64,000 nt of DNA. It comes from Novosphingobium resinovorum. GTDB lineage: Bacteria; Pseudomonadota; Alphaproteobacteria; Sphingomonadales; Sphingomonadaceae. Location of the stretch: NCBI RefSeq assembly GCF_001742225.1, contig NZ_CP017076.1:744001-808000 (forward strand). The letters are read 5' to 3'. Position 1 is the first letter of the stretch, and the number at the start of each line of letters is the position of its first letter. The notes under the pieces are model-generated. The model saw only the letters and a program-made list of their open reading frames with translations. It was not told where the DNA came from and did not search any database. Below are positions 9,366-20,830 of the stretch, in pieces. Made by a program: the position numbers and the translations under genes.

Positions 9366-9380
9366 ATTATGGCGCCTAAT
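9366..9380. promoter_or_regulatory. Candidate LysR operator ATTA-N7-TAAT
   Basis: ATTA (9366-9369) and TAAT (9377-9380) flank a 7-nt centre containing GGCGCC, matching the T-N11-A architecture of LysR-type sites. A second TTATGGCG half lies 17 bp away at 9350-9357, directly repeating the one at 9367-9374. The site is 30 nt upstream of lysR and about 100 nt upstream of the MFS start. Functional assignment is inference. Confidence 0.5.
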
Positions 9381-9478
9381 CGCATTCCGGTGCTGAGGCT
9401 ATATCCAAACCGACAATTCCCCGTGCTGCCTGTGCCGGATTGCCGGGCAGCCTGACGAACCTTCGGATCGACCTCACA

Positions 9479-11912
<2,434 letters not shown>

Positions 11913-11923
11913 TTTGAAACTAA

Positions 11924-12790
<867 letters not shown>

Positions 12791-12805
12791 TCGAAAGGCG
12801 AAACC

Positions 12806-12849
12806 ATGTCAGATGAAGCAGCATCAGCACAGGTCGGCCGGCGCAGCTG
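12806..12849 (+). pseudogene. Truncated start of a lost fourth operon gene
   Basis: Sixteen nt after the second AKR gene, GAAAGG precedes an ATG at 12806 that opens MSDEAASAQVGRRS. The frame then runs into IS3 transposase sequence at about 12850 and stops within a few codons. This looks like the 5' end of a gene whose remainder was removed or displaced by the insertion sequence. Too short to name. Confidence 0.45.
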
Positions 12850-13341
12850 GTATACCTGGTAACGATCATGGATAGGGCGACCCGCAAAGTGCTGGCCTGG
12901 CGCCTGTCGAACACGATGGATGATGGCTTCTGCGTCGCGGCGCTGGAGGCGGCGCTGGCCCGATATGGCAAGCCCGAAATCTTCGACCCGGATCAGGGCA
13001 GGTAGTATACATCGCAGGCCTTCACCAGCGTACTGCGCGAGGCCGAGGTTCGCAACAGCATGGATGGTCGGGGGCGTTGGATGGAAAACGTCTTCATCGA
13101 GCGCCTCTGGCGATCCCTGAAGTACGAGTGTGTCTATCTCCATGCCTTCGAAACCGGATCAGAGTTTCGCACTGGTGTTGCCCGGTGGATTACCTTTTAC
13201 AACACCTTGAGGCCGCACTCGGGTCTGGCCGGACAAACCTCGGCAGAGGCCTATGGGCGGATCGCGCAATCAGATGATGGGGGGCATGCCCCCCCATCAT
13301 CTCATAACCAAAATGGCGGCATGAACGACAAATGGGATTAG
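12850..13341 (+). pseudogene. IS3-family transposase (OrfB) C-terminal remnant
   Basis: The frame opens in the middle of the rve integrase core (VYLVTIMDRATRKVLAWRLS). A TAG interrupts what should be DQGSQYTS (here DQGR, stop, YTSQAF), and it continues with the DDE-domain end (WMENVFIERLWRSLKYECVY, then FYNTLRPHSGL) to 13341. The N-terminal half, OrfA and the left inverted repeat are absent. The GTCCAAGAAGGCGGG-like tail at about 13360-13380 resembles the right end of such elements. Confidence 0.85.
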
Positions 13342-13396
13342 CTTAACTCAGCCGCAAAACTGTCCAAGAAGGCGGGACACCTCACTGTTCTCGCGC

Positions 13397-13759
13397 CGCG
13401 TCGTGGGCGGGTAGATGAGCGCGACCATGACGGCTCAACTCGTTCCGGATGCCATGATGATGGCCAACTGGCGCCGGGGCAAATCCGATGGCTTGCTGGA
13501 TCATTCGGATCAGGGCAGCCAATATACCAGTGAACAGTTCCAGCGCCCGATGCAGGATAATGGCGTGACCTGCTCCATGAGCCGATCGGGCAATTGCTGG
13601 GACAATGCGGCGATGGAGAGCTCCTTTTCTTCCCTCAAGACCGAACGGGTCCGAAAGAAGGTGTATCGGTCCCGCGACCAGGCTCGGGCCGATGTGTTCG
13701 ATTGTATCGAGCGTTTCTACAATCCCACCCGCAGGCATTCGACGATGGGGCCAGCATAA
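13397..13759 (+). pseudogene. Second, different IS3-family transposase remnant
   Basis: Reads RVVG, then a stop, then MSATMTAQLVPDAMMMA. DHSDQGSQYTSEQFQ, GNCWDNAAMESSFSSLKTER and FYNPTRRHSTMG follow, i.e. the C-terminal part of an OrfB of the IS3 group, with two of the catalytic acidic positions preserved. It ends at a stop just before the usual final ten or so residues and has an in-frame stop near its beginning. It belongs to a different IS3 subgroup from the remnant immediately before it, so two elements have been fused by deletion at about 13385. Confidence 0.82.
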
Positions 13760-13865
13760 CAAACGCCAGCCCAGATTCCACCACATAAATCAACAAATGA
13801 CAATAACTTTTATCAATGTTTAATTTTGGAATGTCCGTGTATGCGATGAGGATGCGAACAGGTTC

Positions 13866-14573
13866 GTGAACAAACTCAGTAAACTGGTCGAGCTGGCGCC
13901 CGATGATGTCGCAATGTTGGAAGCCGTCACGGCGCGAAGTCGGAAATATGCCGCTCGGCAGGATGTAATCTGCGAAGGTGACAGACCCGGCCCGGTGTTC
14001 GTATTGCTTGAAGGCTGGGCTTGCCGCTACAAGATTCTGCCGAGTGGAACGCGGCAGGTGATGGCATTCCTGATGCCTGGCCACTCATGCGATCTTCACG
14101 TGAATATTCTGGCGGAGATGGACCACAGCATCCAGGCAATTTCCCCGGCGATGATCGCCACTATCTCGCGATCCGAAATGCAGGAAATACTGGATGATTA
14201 TCCGAACATCGCGCGGGCCATGTACGCAGCGCAGCCCATCGACGAGGCGACAATGCGGGCCTGGATCGTCAGCATGGGACGCCGCAGCAGCATCGAGCGC
14301 GCGGCGTACCTGATGTGCGAACTCTATGTCCGCGCAAGGAGTATCGGCTTGGCTGACGACGACAGTTTTGCATTTCCCTTATCCCAGCGGATACTTGCGG
14401 ATGCGCTCGGAATGACGGCTGTGCACATTAACAGGGTGCTCAAGGAATTGCAGCTGCGCGGAGCGACGGAGCTAAATCGCGGCAGTCCGGACATTATTGA
14501 TCCGATAAAACGCGTTCAGATAGCCGGGTTTGACGAGAACTACCTTCATCGACGTTTGAATAATACGTTTTGA
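13866..14573 (+). CDS. Crp/Fnr-family transcriptional regulator
   Basis: 235 residues with a GTG start. The cyclic-nucleotide-binding-like beta-barrel spans about 15-125 (VICEGDRPGPVFVLLEGWACRYK; GTRQVMAFLMPGHSCDLH), followed by the long dimer helix and a C-terminal Crp-type winged HTH (about 165-215). The recognition segment is LSQRILADALGMTAVHINRVLKEL. It has no Cys cluster for an Fnr iron-sulfur centre at the N-terminus; the two isolated Cys in the barrel are not Fnr-like. It is convergent with the kinase of the flavinylation operon, so it could sense redox or stress there, but no target site was identified. Confidence 0.9.
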   Translation: MNKLSKLVELAPDDVAMLEAVTARSRKYAARQDVICEGDRPGPVFVLLEGWACRYKILPSGTRQVMAFLMPGHSCDLHVNILAEMDHSIQAISPAMIATISRSEMQEILDDYPNIARAMYAAQPIDEATMRAWIVSMGRRSSIERAAYLMCELYVRARSIGLADDDSFAFPLSQRILADALGMTAVHINRVLKELQLRGATELNRGSPDIIDPIKRVQIAGFDENYLHRRLNNTF

Positions 14574-14616
14574 ACTACGACAGCAAAGTGCGCCTTGGGT
14601 TCCCATGGCCGCGCAA

Positions 14617-15939
14617 TCACAAGGTGCCGATGGGTATTGCTATCGTTACGCCCAGCCCCGGCATTTTATCTTCCAGTCTGATTTCACCGCCATGGGCACT
14701 CGCAACCGCCGCCGCCAGGCTCAACCCAAGACCGTTACCCGGCGTCGTCCGGCTCGCTTCGCCACGGTAGAAGCGCCGGACCAGGGCCGATCGTTCCTTG
14801 TCGGAAACGCCAGGACCATTGTCCGTTATCTCAACCAGGGCGAAACTGGCCGATTGCCGTAGCGCGAGGCGGATTTGTGTTCCTCGCGGCGTATGAATAC
14901 GCGCATTGTCGAGAATGTTGCTGGCCGCCTGCGCGAGAAGTTCACGGTCGCCAGCCACGTGAATATCGGGCTCGATCGCCCATATCAACTCTTGCCCGCA
15001 GTCCAGTAAAGCGGGCTGGAAACCATCGGCGACAACTTCGACGAGCGCGGACAAATCGATCCGCGCAAACCCTCTACTCAGGCCGCCGCCTTCCACTTCG
15101 GTTATGCGTAATATGGCGCTGAAGAGTCGAAGAAGATGGTCGCCCTGCGCCATAGCCCGTTCAACGGCTCCTTCGGTTTGCCCGACCTGATCGAGTTCGC
15201 CGCGCAGCCGTAGCAGCGGGGTGCGAAGGTCATGGGCCACGTCGCTGGATACCTGGCGCAAGTTCTCCATCAATCCTGCGATGCGATCGAGCATGGCGTT
15301 GAGTGCACAAGCGACGCTGTCGAACTCGTCTTGTCGGCCGCTGACGGCAATGCGACGGGTTAGATCGCCGGCGACGACGGCGTTGGCGGTTTCGGTCACG
15401 ACCGACAGTCGATGCACCAGATAACGGCCAAGCAGCATGGCGCCGATGGCTCCGGTCGCAAGTACCAGTACGAATGCACCGCCGAACAGCGCGAGGATGG
15501 TGCGATCGATCGCCGCGATCGCCACTGAATCGAGCCCCACCGCCAACTTGCTGCCGTCGGAAAGCGTAACCGTCTTGATGCGGATCGTGCCATCCTCATC
15601 GCGCATTCCCGGCAATCGGGCGGTCGTGAAACCAACCGCCGGCTTGGCGAACGCAGCATGCCCTCCCAGCCGTCGGCCTGTGGTTGCGAACAGCGCGTAG
15701 CTGAAGGCATGCCGGGTTCGCCACGCTTCGCGTCGCTCGATCTCGCGGATAAGAGCGGCATCCAGTCCTTCCTGCGCAAGATCTTCGAGTTCTTCGGCGA
15801 TCACTCCGTCGCGCTGATGCCGGAATTGCGCATCGGCGGCGAAATAGACGGCCGTGCCCAAGACCAGGATCGCAGCCGCGAATGCCCCGGCGTAGGAGAA
15901 TGCAATCCGATATGCGGCGCTTGAGCGGATGTCAGGCAT
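14617..15939 (-). CDS. Sensor histidine kinase of the flavinylation operon
   Basis: 440 residues. TM1 is at about 10-32, followed by a periplasmic sensor loop of about 120 residues, TM2 at about 155-178 and a HAMP domain. HisKA has the phospho-His in VSSDVAHDLRTPLLRL, and HATPase_c shows NILDNARIHTPRG (N box), DNGPGVSDKE (G1) and GNGLGLSLAA (G2). It starts inside the last codons of the response-regulator gene (8-nt overlap), so the two are translated together. Last gene of the operon beginning at 19461; a ligand in the periplasm is expected. Confidence 0.93.
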   Translation of the reverse strand: MPDIRSSAAYRIAFSYAGAFAAAILVLGTAVYFAADAQFRHQRDGVIAEELEDLAQEGLDAALIREIERREAWRTRHAFSYALFATTGRRLGGHAAFAKPAVGFTTARLPGMRDEDGTIRIKTVTLSDGSKLAVGLDSVAIAAIDRTILALFGGAFVLVLATGAIGAMLLGRYLVHRLSVVTETANAVVAGDLTRRIAVSGRQDEFDSVACALNAMLDRIAGLMENLRQVSSDVAHDLRTPLLRLRGELDQVGQTEGAVERAMAQGDHLLRLFSAILRITEVEGGGLSRGFARIDLSALVEVVADGFQPALLDCGQELIWAIEPDIHVAGDRELLAQAASNILDNARIHTPRGTQIRLALRQSASFALVEITDNGPGVSDKERSALVRRFYRGEASRTTPGNGLGLSLAAAVASAHGGEIRLEDKMPGLGVTIAIPIGTL

Positions 15940-16609
15940 CGATGCGCATGCGATATCCCACGCCCCGGACGGTCTCGATCAAATCGCAATGGAACCCTTC
16001 GCGAAGCTTGGAACGCATCCGACTGAGATGGCTTTCGACGATGTTCGTCTCCGGGTCGAAATGAAATCTCCATACGTGCTCGAGTATCATGGTCCGGGTC
16101 ACCGCCTTGCCGGCGTTGCGCATCAGCACTTCCAGGATACCGAATTCGCGCGGCTGCAAGTGGATGGGACGCCGTCCACGCGTCACTTCCCGGCGCAGCA
16201 TGTCGATCACGACATCGCCCACTTCCAGACGGGTCACCGCGGAGTTGATCGGCGGGCGACGCAGCAGGGCATTCACTCTCGCGACCAGTTCTGCCAGAGC
16301 AAAAGGCTTCACGAGATAATCGTCCGCGCCTGCATCCAGCCCGGCTACGCGATCCGCGATGCCGCCCTTGGCCGTGAGCACCAGGACAGGTGCCAATACC
16401 CCCGCCTCGCGCAGTTTTTTGAGGACATCCAGCCCCTCCAGCCCTGGAAGCATGCGGTCGAGGATTACTATGTCGAAACTCTCACCGGTTCCGGCCTCGA
16501 TTGCTTCCAGGCCGCTTTCGACCATATGGACCGCAATGCTGCAGGCGGCGAGGCCGCGTTTGACAAAAACGGCCGTTGCCGGATCGTCTTCAGCCAGAAG
16601 TGCGCGCAC
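15932..16609 (-). CDS. OmpR/PhoB-type response regulator of the flavinylation operon
   Basis: 225 residues: receiver domain (about 1-115) with acidic pocket AEDDP, phospho-acceptor Asp in DIVILDRMLPGLEG and Lys in DYLVKPFAL, then an OmpR-type winged helix (about 128-222; REFGILEVLMRNAGKAVTR, ESHLSRMRSKL, VRGVGYRM). The start is the GTG at 16609, which has AGGAG nine nt upstream; a longer open frame upstream is not coding. It follows the membrane cytochrome-like gene after 98 nt and overlaps the kinase gene by 8 nt. Confidence 0.92.
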   Translation of the reverse strand: MRALLAEDDPATAVFVKRGLAACSIAVHMVESGLEAIEAGTGESFDIVILDRMLPGLEGLDVLKKLREAGVLAPVLVLTAKGGIADRVAGLDAGADDYLVKPFALAELVARVNALLRRPPINSAVTRLEVGDVVIDMLRREVTRGRRPIHLQPREFGILEVLMRNAGKAVTRTMILEHVWRFHFDPETNIVESHLSRMRSKLREGFHCDLIETVRGVGYRMRIDA

Positions 16610-16707
16610 GATAGCAAACTCCTGCAGTTTCACCCTGCGGCGGTGATTAACCGGGGCCCCGCACGCCAGCCCCGTGTGCCAACAACGAGGCCGTACGAAA
16701 AGAGCGT

Positions 16708-17154
16708 TTACCCCCGTCGAATACGCTTGCCCTGAAAGTAGTGCAGCAGGAACATCGGCAAGGCGAGGATCCCCACGATCCAGTGTACGGTGCTCGCCAC
16801 CCCTCGCCAATCCTCGTCCCCCACATAATAGAGCAGGAAGCCGCTGACGATGAGCAGCCCGGCCACGCTCAGCAACGAAATGCCCAGCGCCCGCTGGCTC
16901 CTGTATGTCCAGCCGCGCCAGACGTGCACGACCAGCAAGCTTCCGAGCCCCAGCAGTACGATCTGCATGGCGGCGCCGTGAATGCGCAGCATCCACGGTT
17001 CCAGCGGGTTGGCTTCGGGGCCGAAGTCGCTCTGCACTTGGATGAAGTTGTGCAGCAGCAGCCACGCTACGCCACTGATCCAGAGGGCAGCGCAGCCCCA
17101 GCACAAGAGGCGGACTTGCCAGCGTGCGAGCTTGGCGGTCTTGAGATGCAGCAT
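16708..17154 (-). CDS. Four-helix membrane protein, cytochrome b-like
   Basis: 148 residues with four hydrophobic helices (about 15-35, 58-80, 90-112, 120-140). His residues lie in or next to the membrane (LLHNF, RIHGAAM, LVVHVW, TVHWIVG, LLHYF), the arrangement expected for b-heme ligation in cytochrome b561/DUF4405-like proteins. Its ATG overlaps the apbE stop by 1 nt (TGATG). In known extracytoplasmic flavinylation loci a membrane protein of this kind hands electrons across the membrane to the exported FMN-binding protein; that role here is inferred from context. The family name is tentative. Confidence 0.75.
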   Translation of the reverse strand: MLHLKTAKLARWQVRLLCWGCAALWISGVAWLLLHNFIQVQSDFGPEANPLEPWMLRIHGAAMQIVLLGLGSLLVVHVWRGWTYRSQRALGISLLSVAGLLIVSGFLLYYVGDEDWRGVASTVHWIVGILALPMFLLHYFQGKRIRRG

Positions 17155-18008
17155 CAGTGGAGCACCCTCAAGGCGCGTCGGTCGATCAGTTCGGCATTCA
17201 AGTCGGCAAGAACGCGCTCGGCCATCGCCGGGGATGCAAGAGCGACTTTGGTCATGGCGTCGGCGATGACGCACCGATCGGCGATGACAGTCACGGCATT
17301 GTCGGCCAGTACCGGGGCTTGCCGCAGGACATGGGGACTGGTTGCACCTGCGTGATGCCGGCGGCGGTCGTGAAGATTGCTCGAACTCGCCAGGGCCGCA
17401 TTCCGAACGGCAAGAGAGCCGCCAATCGTTTCATCGGCTTCCCTCAGGTGCACGATTTCCTCCCATTCCCCGAAGACCCGCAGATCGCCCCCGGCATTGA
17501 CGGTTCCAGACGAGGCCCCAGCTTCCATCAAAGCGTCCACGGCGCAATCGACCGCATATCCCTTGGCGATGCCGCCAAGGTCCAACAAAACGCGCCGGGA
17601 AACTGACACGTGGGTTTCGTCGAGGATTTCCACGTCGAGCATGCCGCCGTCCCATTCCTTGTCCCGATACCCGTAGGGTTCGGGCAGGAAGCCCCATTCT
17701 ACCAGTCGGGTGCCCACGGCCGCATCGAACACGCCATCAGTGCGACGATAGAGGTCCTGCGCAAGCCGCAGGACCTCTATCGTCGCCATGTCAACCGCCA
17801 CGCTGGCGCCGGAGCGTGCTTTACGCAATGCGGCCAGATCGCTGCCCTCCGAATGGAAGGACATCCGCGCGTGGATGTGCTCGATCCGGGCGAATGCGGA
17901 ATCGATTGCCGCTGCCGCCACTTTCGGGACGGCGATCTCGACGAAAGTTCCCAGGATCGGTCGGCACCGCCGGGCATTTTCTTCACGCATGTGCAAGAAC
18001 GATGGCAT
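17154..18008 (-). CDS. apbE: FAD:protein FMN transferase
   Basis: 284 residues of the ApbE family, which attaches FMN from FAD covalently to Thr/Ser in exported flavoproteins. Visible signatures are GTFVEIAVP near the start, FHSEGSDLAALRKA, DGVFDAAVG, the LLDLGGIAKGYAVD motif, VNAGGDLRVFG and the metal-site region CVIADAMTKVALA. There is no obvious cleavable signal peptide, so export, if it occurs, is not visible. It overlaps the FMN-binding protein gene upstream by 26 nt (an internal ATG at 17990 would give 8 nt) and the membrane protein downstream by 1 nt. The expected substrate is the adjacent FMN-binding protein. Confidence 0.93.
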   Translation of the reverse strand: MPSFLHMREENARRCRPILGTFVEIAVPKVAAAAIDSAFARIEHIHARMSFHSEGSDLAALRKARSGASVAVDMATIEVLRLAQDLYRRTDGVFDAAVGTRLVEWGFLPEPYGYRDKEWDGGMLDVEILDETHVSVSRRVLLDLGGIAKGYAVDCAVDALMEAGASSGTVNAGGDLRVFGEWEEIVHLREADETIGGSLAVRNAALASSSNLHDRRRHHAGATSPHVLRQAPVLADNAVTVIADRCVIADAMTKVALASPAMAERVLADLNAELIDRRALRVLH

Positions 18009-18510
18009 AAGTCGCCAGCACGCGCCTCACTCCGTCGGTGATATGCTTGCAGGAAAGGGTCGCTCCGGAGACATTCTTGATGTCGCCGCCGAGCTTCAAC
18101 GACTGACCCGACCGCTTGCCGACGAACTGCTGTCGCCATCGCGGATCGCGGACCTGACCACCATACGCTTCGCGGTAGTCGAGTATCTCGACATCGCGCA
18201 CCGCCCCGCTGCCGTCCAACGACACAGCATAGGTGATGAACTCGTGCTTGCCCACCACTTCATCGACGATGAACCAGCCGCCGTCCGCCGCGCGCCAGGC
18301 GCGAAGATTGTGCGACAGGGGATTTTCCCCCGATGCCTTGCGGATCGCCGCGACCTGTTCGGCAGTCAACGTGCGGAATTGCGGCGTTAAGGCCTGGCGC
18401 GGGAACATCTGGTTCTGCGCCTGCTCGACCGTCAGGTATACGGTCGCCTGCGCCGGTGCAGCCAGGGCGAGCGTCGCCAGCGGAAGGATGCGATAGGAAA
18501 AATGTGCCAT
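17983..18510 (-). CDS. Exported FMN-binding-domain protein, probable ApbE substrate
   Basis: 175 residues with a signal peptide (LPLATLALAAPAQA, cleavage about residue 22). The FMN_bind domain fills the C-terminal half. The flavinylation motif is complete: D143, then SGATLS at 148-153, where FMN is expected on the last Ser/Thr. The region before it (YAVSLDGSGAVRDVEILDYREAYGGQV) is the typical RnfG/NqrC-like fold core. It starts 9 nt after the DUF6662-like gene and overlaps apbE. It should be a periplasmic one- or two-electron flavin carrier. Confidence 0.9.
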   Translation of the reverse strand: MAHFSYRILPLATLALAAPAQATVYLTVEQAQNQMFPRQALTPQFRTLTAEQVAAIRKASGENPLSHNLRAWRAADGGWFIVDEVVGKHEFITYAVSLDGSGAVRDVEILDYREAYGGQVRDPRWRQQFVGKRSGQSLKLGGDIKNVSGATLSCKHITDGVRRVLATYAIVLAHA

Positions 18511-18519
18511 GGCGCGGTC

Positions 18520-19461
18520 CTAGAAATAATATCCGACCTTGAGACGGAAACGATACTTTTCGAAGTCGTCGGCATTCGTGATACCGTTGACGACAAAGCT
18601 CTCGGCAGCAGGATTAGCGTAGTCCTTCGCCCACGGCATCTGGAACAGCGTCGTGAACGTCGCAAAGAAGTGCCGGCCGCCGTAATGCATCGTCGGTCCA
18701 AGGTACCAGGCCTGGTTGGTGCGGCTGGAGGCCTTGAAAGGATTGAGCCCTGCCCATTCGCGCTCGTTCTGCAATTCGCCGCCGACCGACCAGTTCGACG
18801 TGAAACGATAACTTCCAGCGAAACCGAAATTGACGTCGGTTTCCTTGTCCCAATGCGTAACGAATTCTTCCGAGGTGGGATCTGCGCTTGAATCGCCGAG
18901 CAGCTTGCGCCACTCGTAGCCCAGCGTTGCATTGGCCGCGAAGACCAGTTTGTCGTCCAGGAAATTCTTTTGAAGAATCAATCGCGCCTCCATCTCGCGC
19001 GTGCGCGGACCGATCGAGGGTTCCAGATAGAGCGCCACCCCGACGCCGTTCGTGTAGGGGCTTGAAATCCGGTAAATTCCTTCGACGGAAACGGATTCCA
19101 GACGTGCCTTGCTGAAGCGTCGAGCCGGGTCCGAGGCGAAGTCGGCAAACACTTCGGGCGGCACTGTATCGCCGCTGGGCGTGTTGCCCTTCACGTTCGC
19201 GTAAGCCAGGTTGACGTAACCGGACAACTGGAAATTGTCCGTGACGCCGTGCGAAACTTCCGTGCGCGTCTGCAGCAGGTGAAAGTCCCCCTGCGAACGA
19301 CCCTCGCGCAGCGTAACCCACTGTTCTACCTCCGATTGGTCTTTCGGCAGGGTATCAGTCGTGTAGATGTAACCAAACAGGGGTTCATCCGCGCAAGCGG
19401 GCGCCGCCACGAGGGTGCTTGCTACAAAAATTCCCCAAGCGCTCGTTTTCCAGTACGTCAC
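18520..19461 (-). CDS. DUF6662-like outer-membrane beta-barrel protein
   Basis: 313 residues beginning at the GTG at 19461, which has GGGAGG five nt upstream. The signal peptide (GIFVASTLVAAPACA) is followed by alternating beta-strand sequence throughout and a C-terminal Tyr-Phe end (KVGYYF), as for outer-membrane barrels. I recognise it as like the DUF6662 family, often found in flavinylation or metal-reduction gene sets; that assignment is from memory. First gene of a six-gene operon, 9 nt ahead of the FMN-binding protein gene. It could bring a substrate or electron acceptor to the periplasmic flavoprotein. Confidence 0.75.
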   Translation of the reverse strand: MTYWKTSAWGIFVASTLVAAPACADEPLFGYIYTTDTLPKDQSEVEQWVTLREGRSQGDFHLLQTRTEVSHGVTDNFQLSGYVNLAYANVKGNTPSGDTVPPEVFADFASDPARRFSKARLESVSVEGIYRISSPYTNGVGVALYLEPSIGPRTREMEARLILQKNFLDDKLVFAANATLGYEWRKLLGDSSADPTSEEFVTHWDKETDVNFGFAGSYRFTSNWSVGGELQNEREWAGLNPFKASSRTNQAWYLGPTMHYGGRHFFATFTTLFQMPWAKDYANPAAESFVVNGITNADDFEKYRFRLKVGYYF

Positions 19462-19475
19462 GTCGTCCTCCCTGA

Positions 19476-19490
19476 TGCGATTAATTCGCA
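19476..19490. promoter_or_regulatory. Palindrome in the leader of the flavinylation operon
   Basis: TGCGATTAATTCGCA has 5-bp inverted arms (TGCGA/TCGCA) around an AT centre and lies directly upstream of the ribosome site of the first operon gene. It may be an operator for the operon's own regulator or another factor. A small CCCGA-CT-TCGGG hairpin lies just further upstream. Confidence 0.35.
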
Positions 19491-19560
19491 TTACCGAGAA
19501 GCCCGACTTCGGGTGGTTATAAAGTCCCAATGTTCCTGAACAGCCGAGGGTAAGCGCGGC

Positions 19561-20091
19561 GTGCATGCCGATGCCGAGATCGTGGCGGGCGTGACGAAAG
19601 CGACCGCCGGGCTAGTCGTGCTTTTGGGCCATTCCTACGACGGATCGGTGATCAGCGAGGTTGCGGAAGGCGCGGCTAACGGGAAGGGGCTGGTCTACGT
19701 CGCCGCTTTCGCTCCGGAGGCGGGCGAGACCGCACTCGGCCTGACCGGCAGGTTCCCCGGCAGCACGCTGTCGGGCGGAGCCAACGACTTCGGCATTCAG
19801 CAGAAGCTCTTCCCTGCCCAGTTCGCCGCCGACGTGCCTGCGGCGCAGGCTCGACTGATGGCCGCCGGGCAGCTTCCCGTGATGGATGCGGTACTTTCCG
19901 AACCCTCTGCCCAACCGGCGTGGAAGCATGTGCCGTCATGGTTCGTCTATGGCGATGCCGACCGAAACATTCCCCCGGCCGCCATGCACTTCATGGCGCA
20001 ACTGATCGAGCGCGCCGATGCGGTGCCCCATCCCGCCCAGCGGCGCGTCAATCGCCCACGGCTTGCCGGACCGCAGCGCGAGATACCGTAA
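19561..20091 (+). pseudogene. Alpha/beta hydrolase, truncated at both ends
   Basis: The frame carries VVLLGHSYDGSVISEVAEG (nucleophile elbow, usually GHSYGG), the GLVYVAAFAPEAGE segment and PAWKHVPSWFVYGDADRNIPP (acid-residue region) of a haloperoxidase-like/RsbQ-type hydrolase. The first about 60 residues of the family are missing, and the C-terminal His segment is replaced by unrelated sequence after LIERAD. It overlaps a remnant of another gene on the opposite strand, which suggests rearrangement at about 20030. Confidence 0.75.
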
Positions 20092-20594
20092 AGACCCAAT
20101 CGGCGCCCGCGTCGGGCTTTGCATGACAAGCGGCGCAGGAACAGATCAGAGCTTCATTGGAGTTAGGCATGTCATTGTCGAACTGGCCGTAACCCCATCC
20201 ACCACTAGCTGCGCAGCGGCGCGCATCCTTGACGCCAACCTGCACATTGGTGGGTTCACCCGCTACGAAGGATTGCGGCGCAGGAAACACGGCATCGTTG
20301 CGCGGCGAAGATTCGTGACGCCACGCCGGCCTGACGATCACCGCGCCATCGGGGAACGAGCGGATGCCCTTGCGATAGGCGCGCACCGCGATGGCGTTTC
20401 CAAGGGTGGCCCGGATATCATCGTTCTTCCCCGCCTCGTGCGCAACGCTGATGAGCTTCCAGTCGCGGCATCCGGCGGGAAGGCACGCCATAAACCGGCG
20501 CGGCATCGGCTTCCCACCGCACAGTTCCGGCCGCCCCGGAGGCACCCAGCAAGACGAATGAGGCGCCAAGAATGCAGCACGAGATACGGATCAT
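20048..20594 (-). pseudogene. Cytochrome P460-family gene with a frameshift
   Basis: The ATG at 20594 overlaps the stop of the preceding remnant (ATGA). It opens a signal peptide (MIRISCCILGASFVLLGASG) and reads APVYGV in one frame. The rest continues one base out of frame as LPAGCRDWKLISVAHEAGK, FPDGAVIVRPAW, FVAGEPTNVQVGVKD and the heme motif CAACH. This is the order of cytochrome P460/DUF-type heme proteins of about 170 residues. A single extra base near 20490 would explain it; the C-terminus is also unusual. A sequencing error cannot be excluded. Confidence 0.75.
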
Positions 20595-20815
20595 GCGCCC
20601 ATCCTGCCGGCATCGAGGACTGCCTTGGCAAATGCCACCGGCGCTTCCCGCGGCAGGTTGTGACCGACGCCACTCGCGATCAGCCGGTGCTCATAGGTCC
20701 TGCAAACTTCGCGCGGTAGGTAGCCGGATCGGGATGCGGCGCACCATTGGCATCGCCCTCCACGGTGATGGCAAGGATTGTGACGAGCGGCCGGCACTTG
20801 AGAAAGCCACATCGT
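20591..20815 (-). pseudogene. C-terminal remnant of an alpha/beta hydrolase
   Basis: One frame reads VTILAITVEGDANGAPHPDP and ATYRAKFAG. A second frame continues with YEHRLIASGVGHNLPREAP and AFAKAVLDAG. Together these are the acid and His segments (GVGHNLP) of an alpha/beta hydrolase, frameshifted near 20700 and lacking its N-terminal two thirds. Its stop overlaps the P460 start, so the two were once an operon. Confidence 0.7.
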
Positions 20816-20830
20816 GCTTCATCGCAACCT

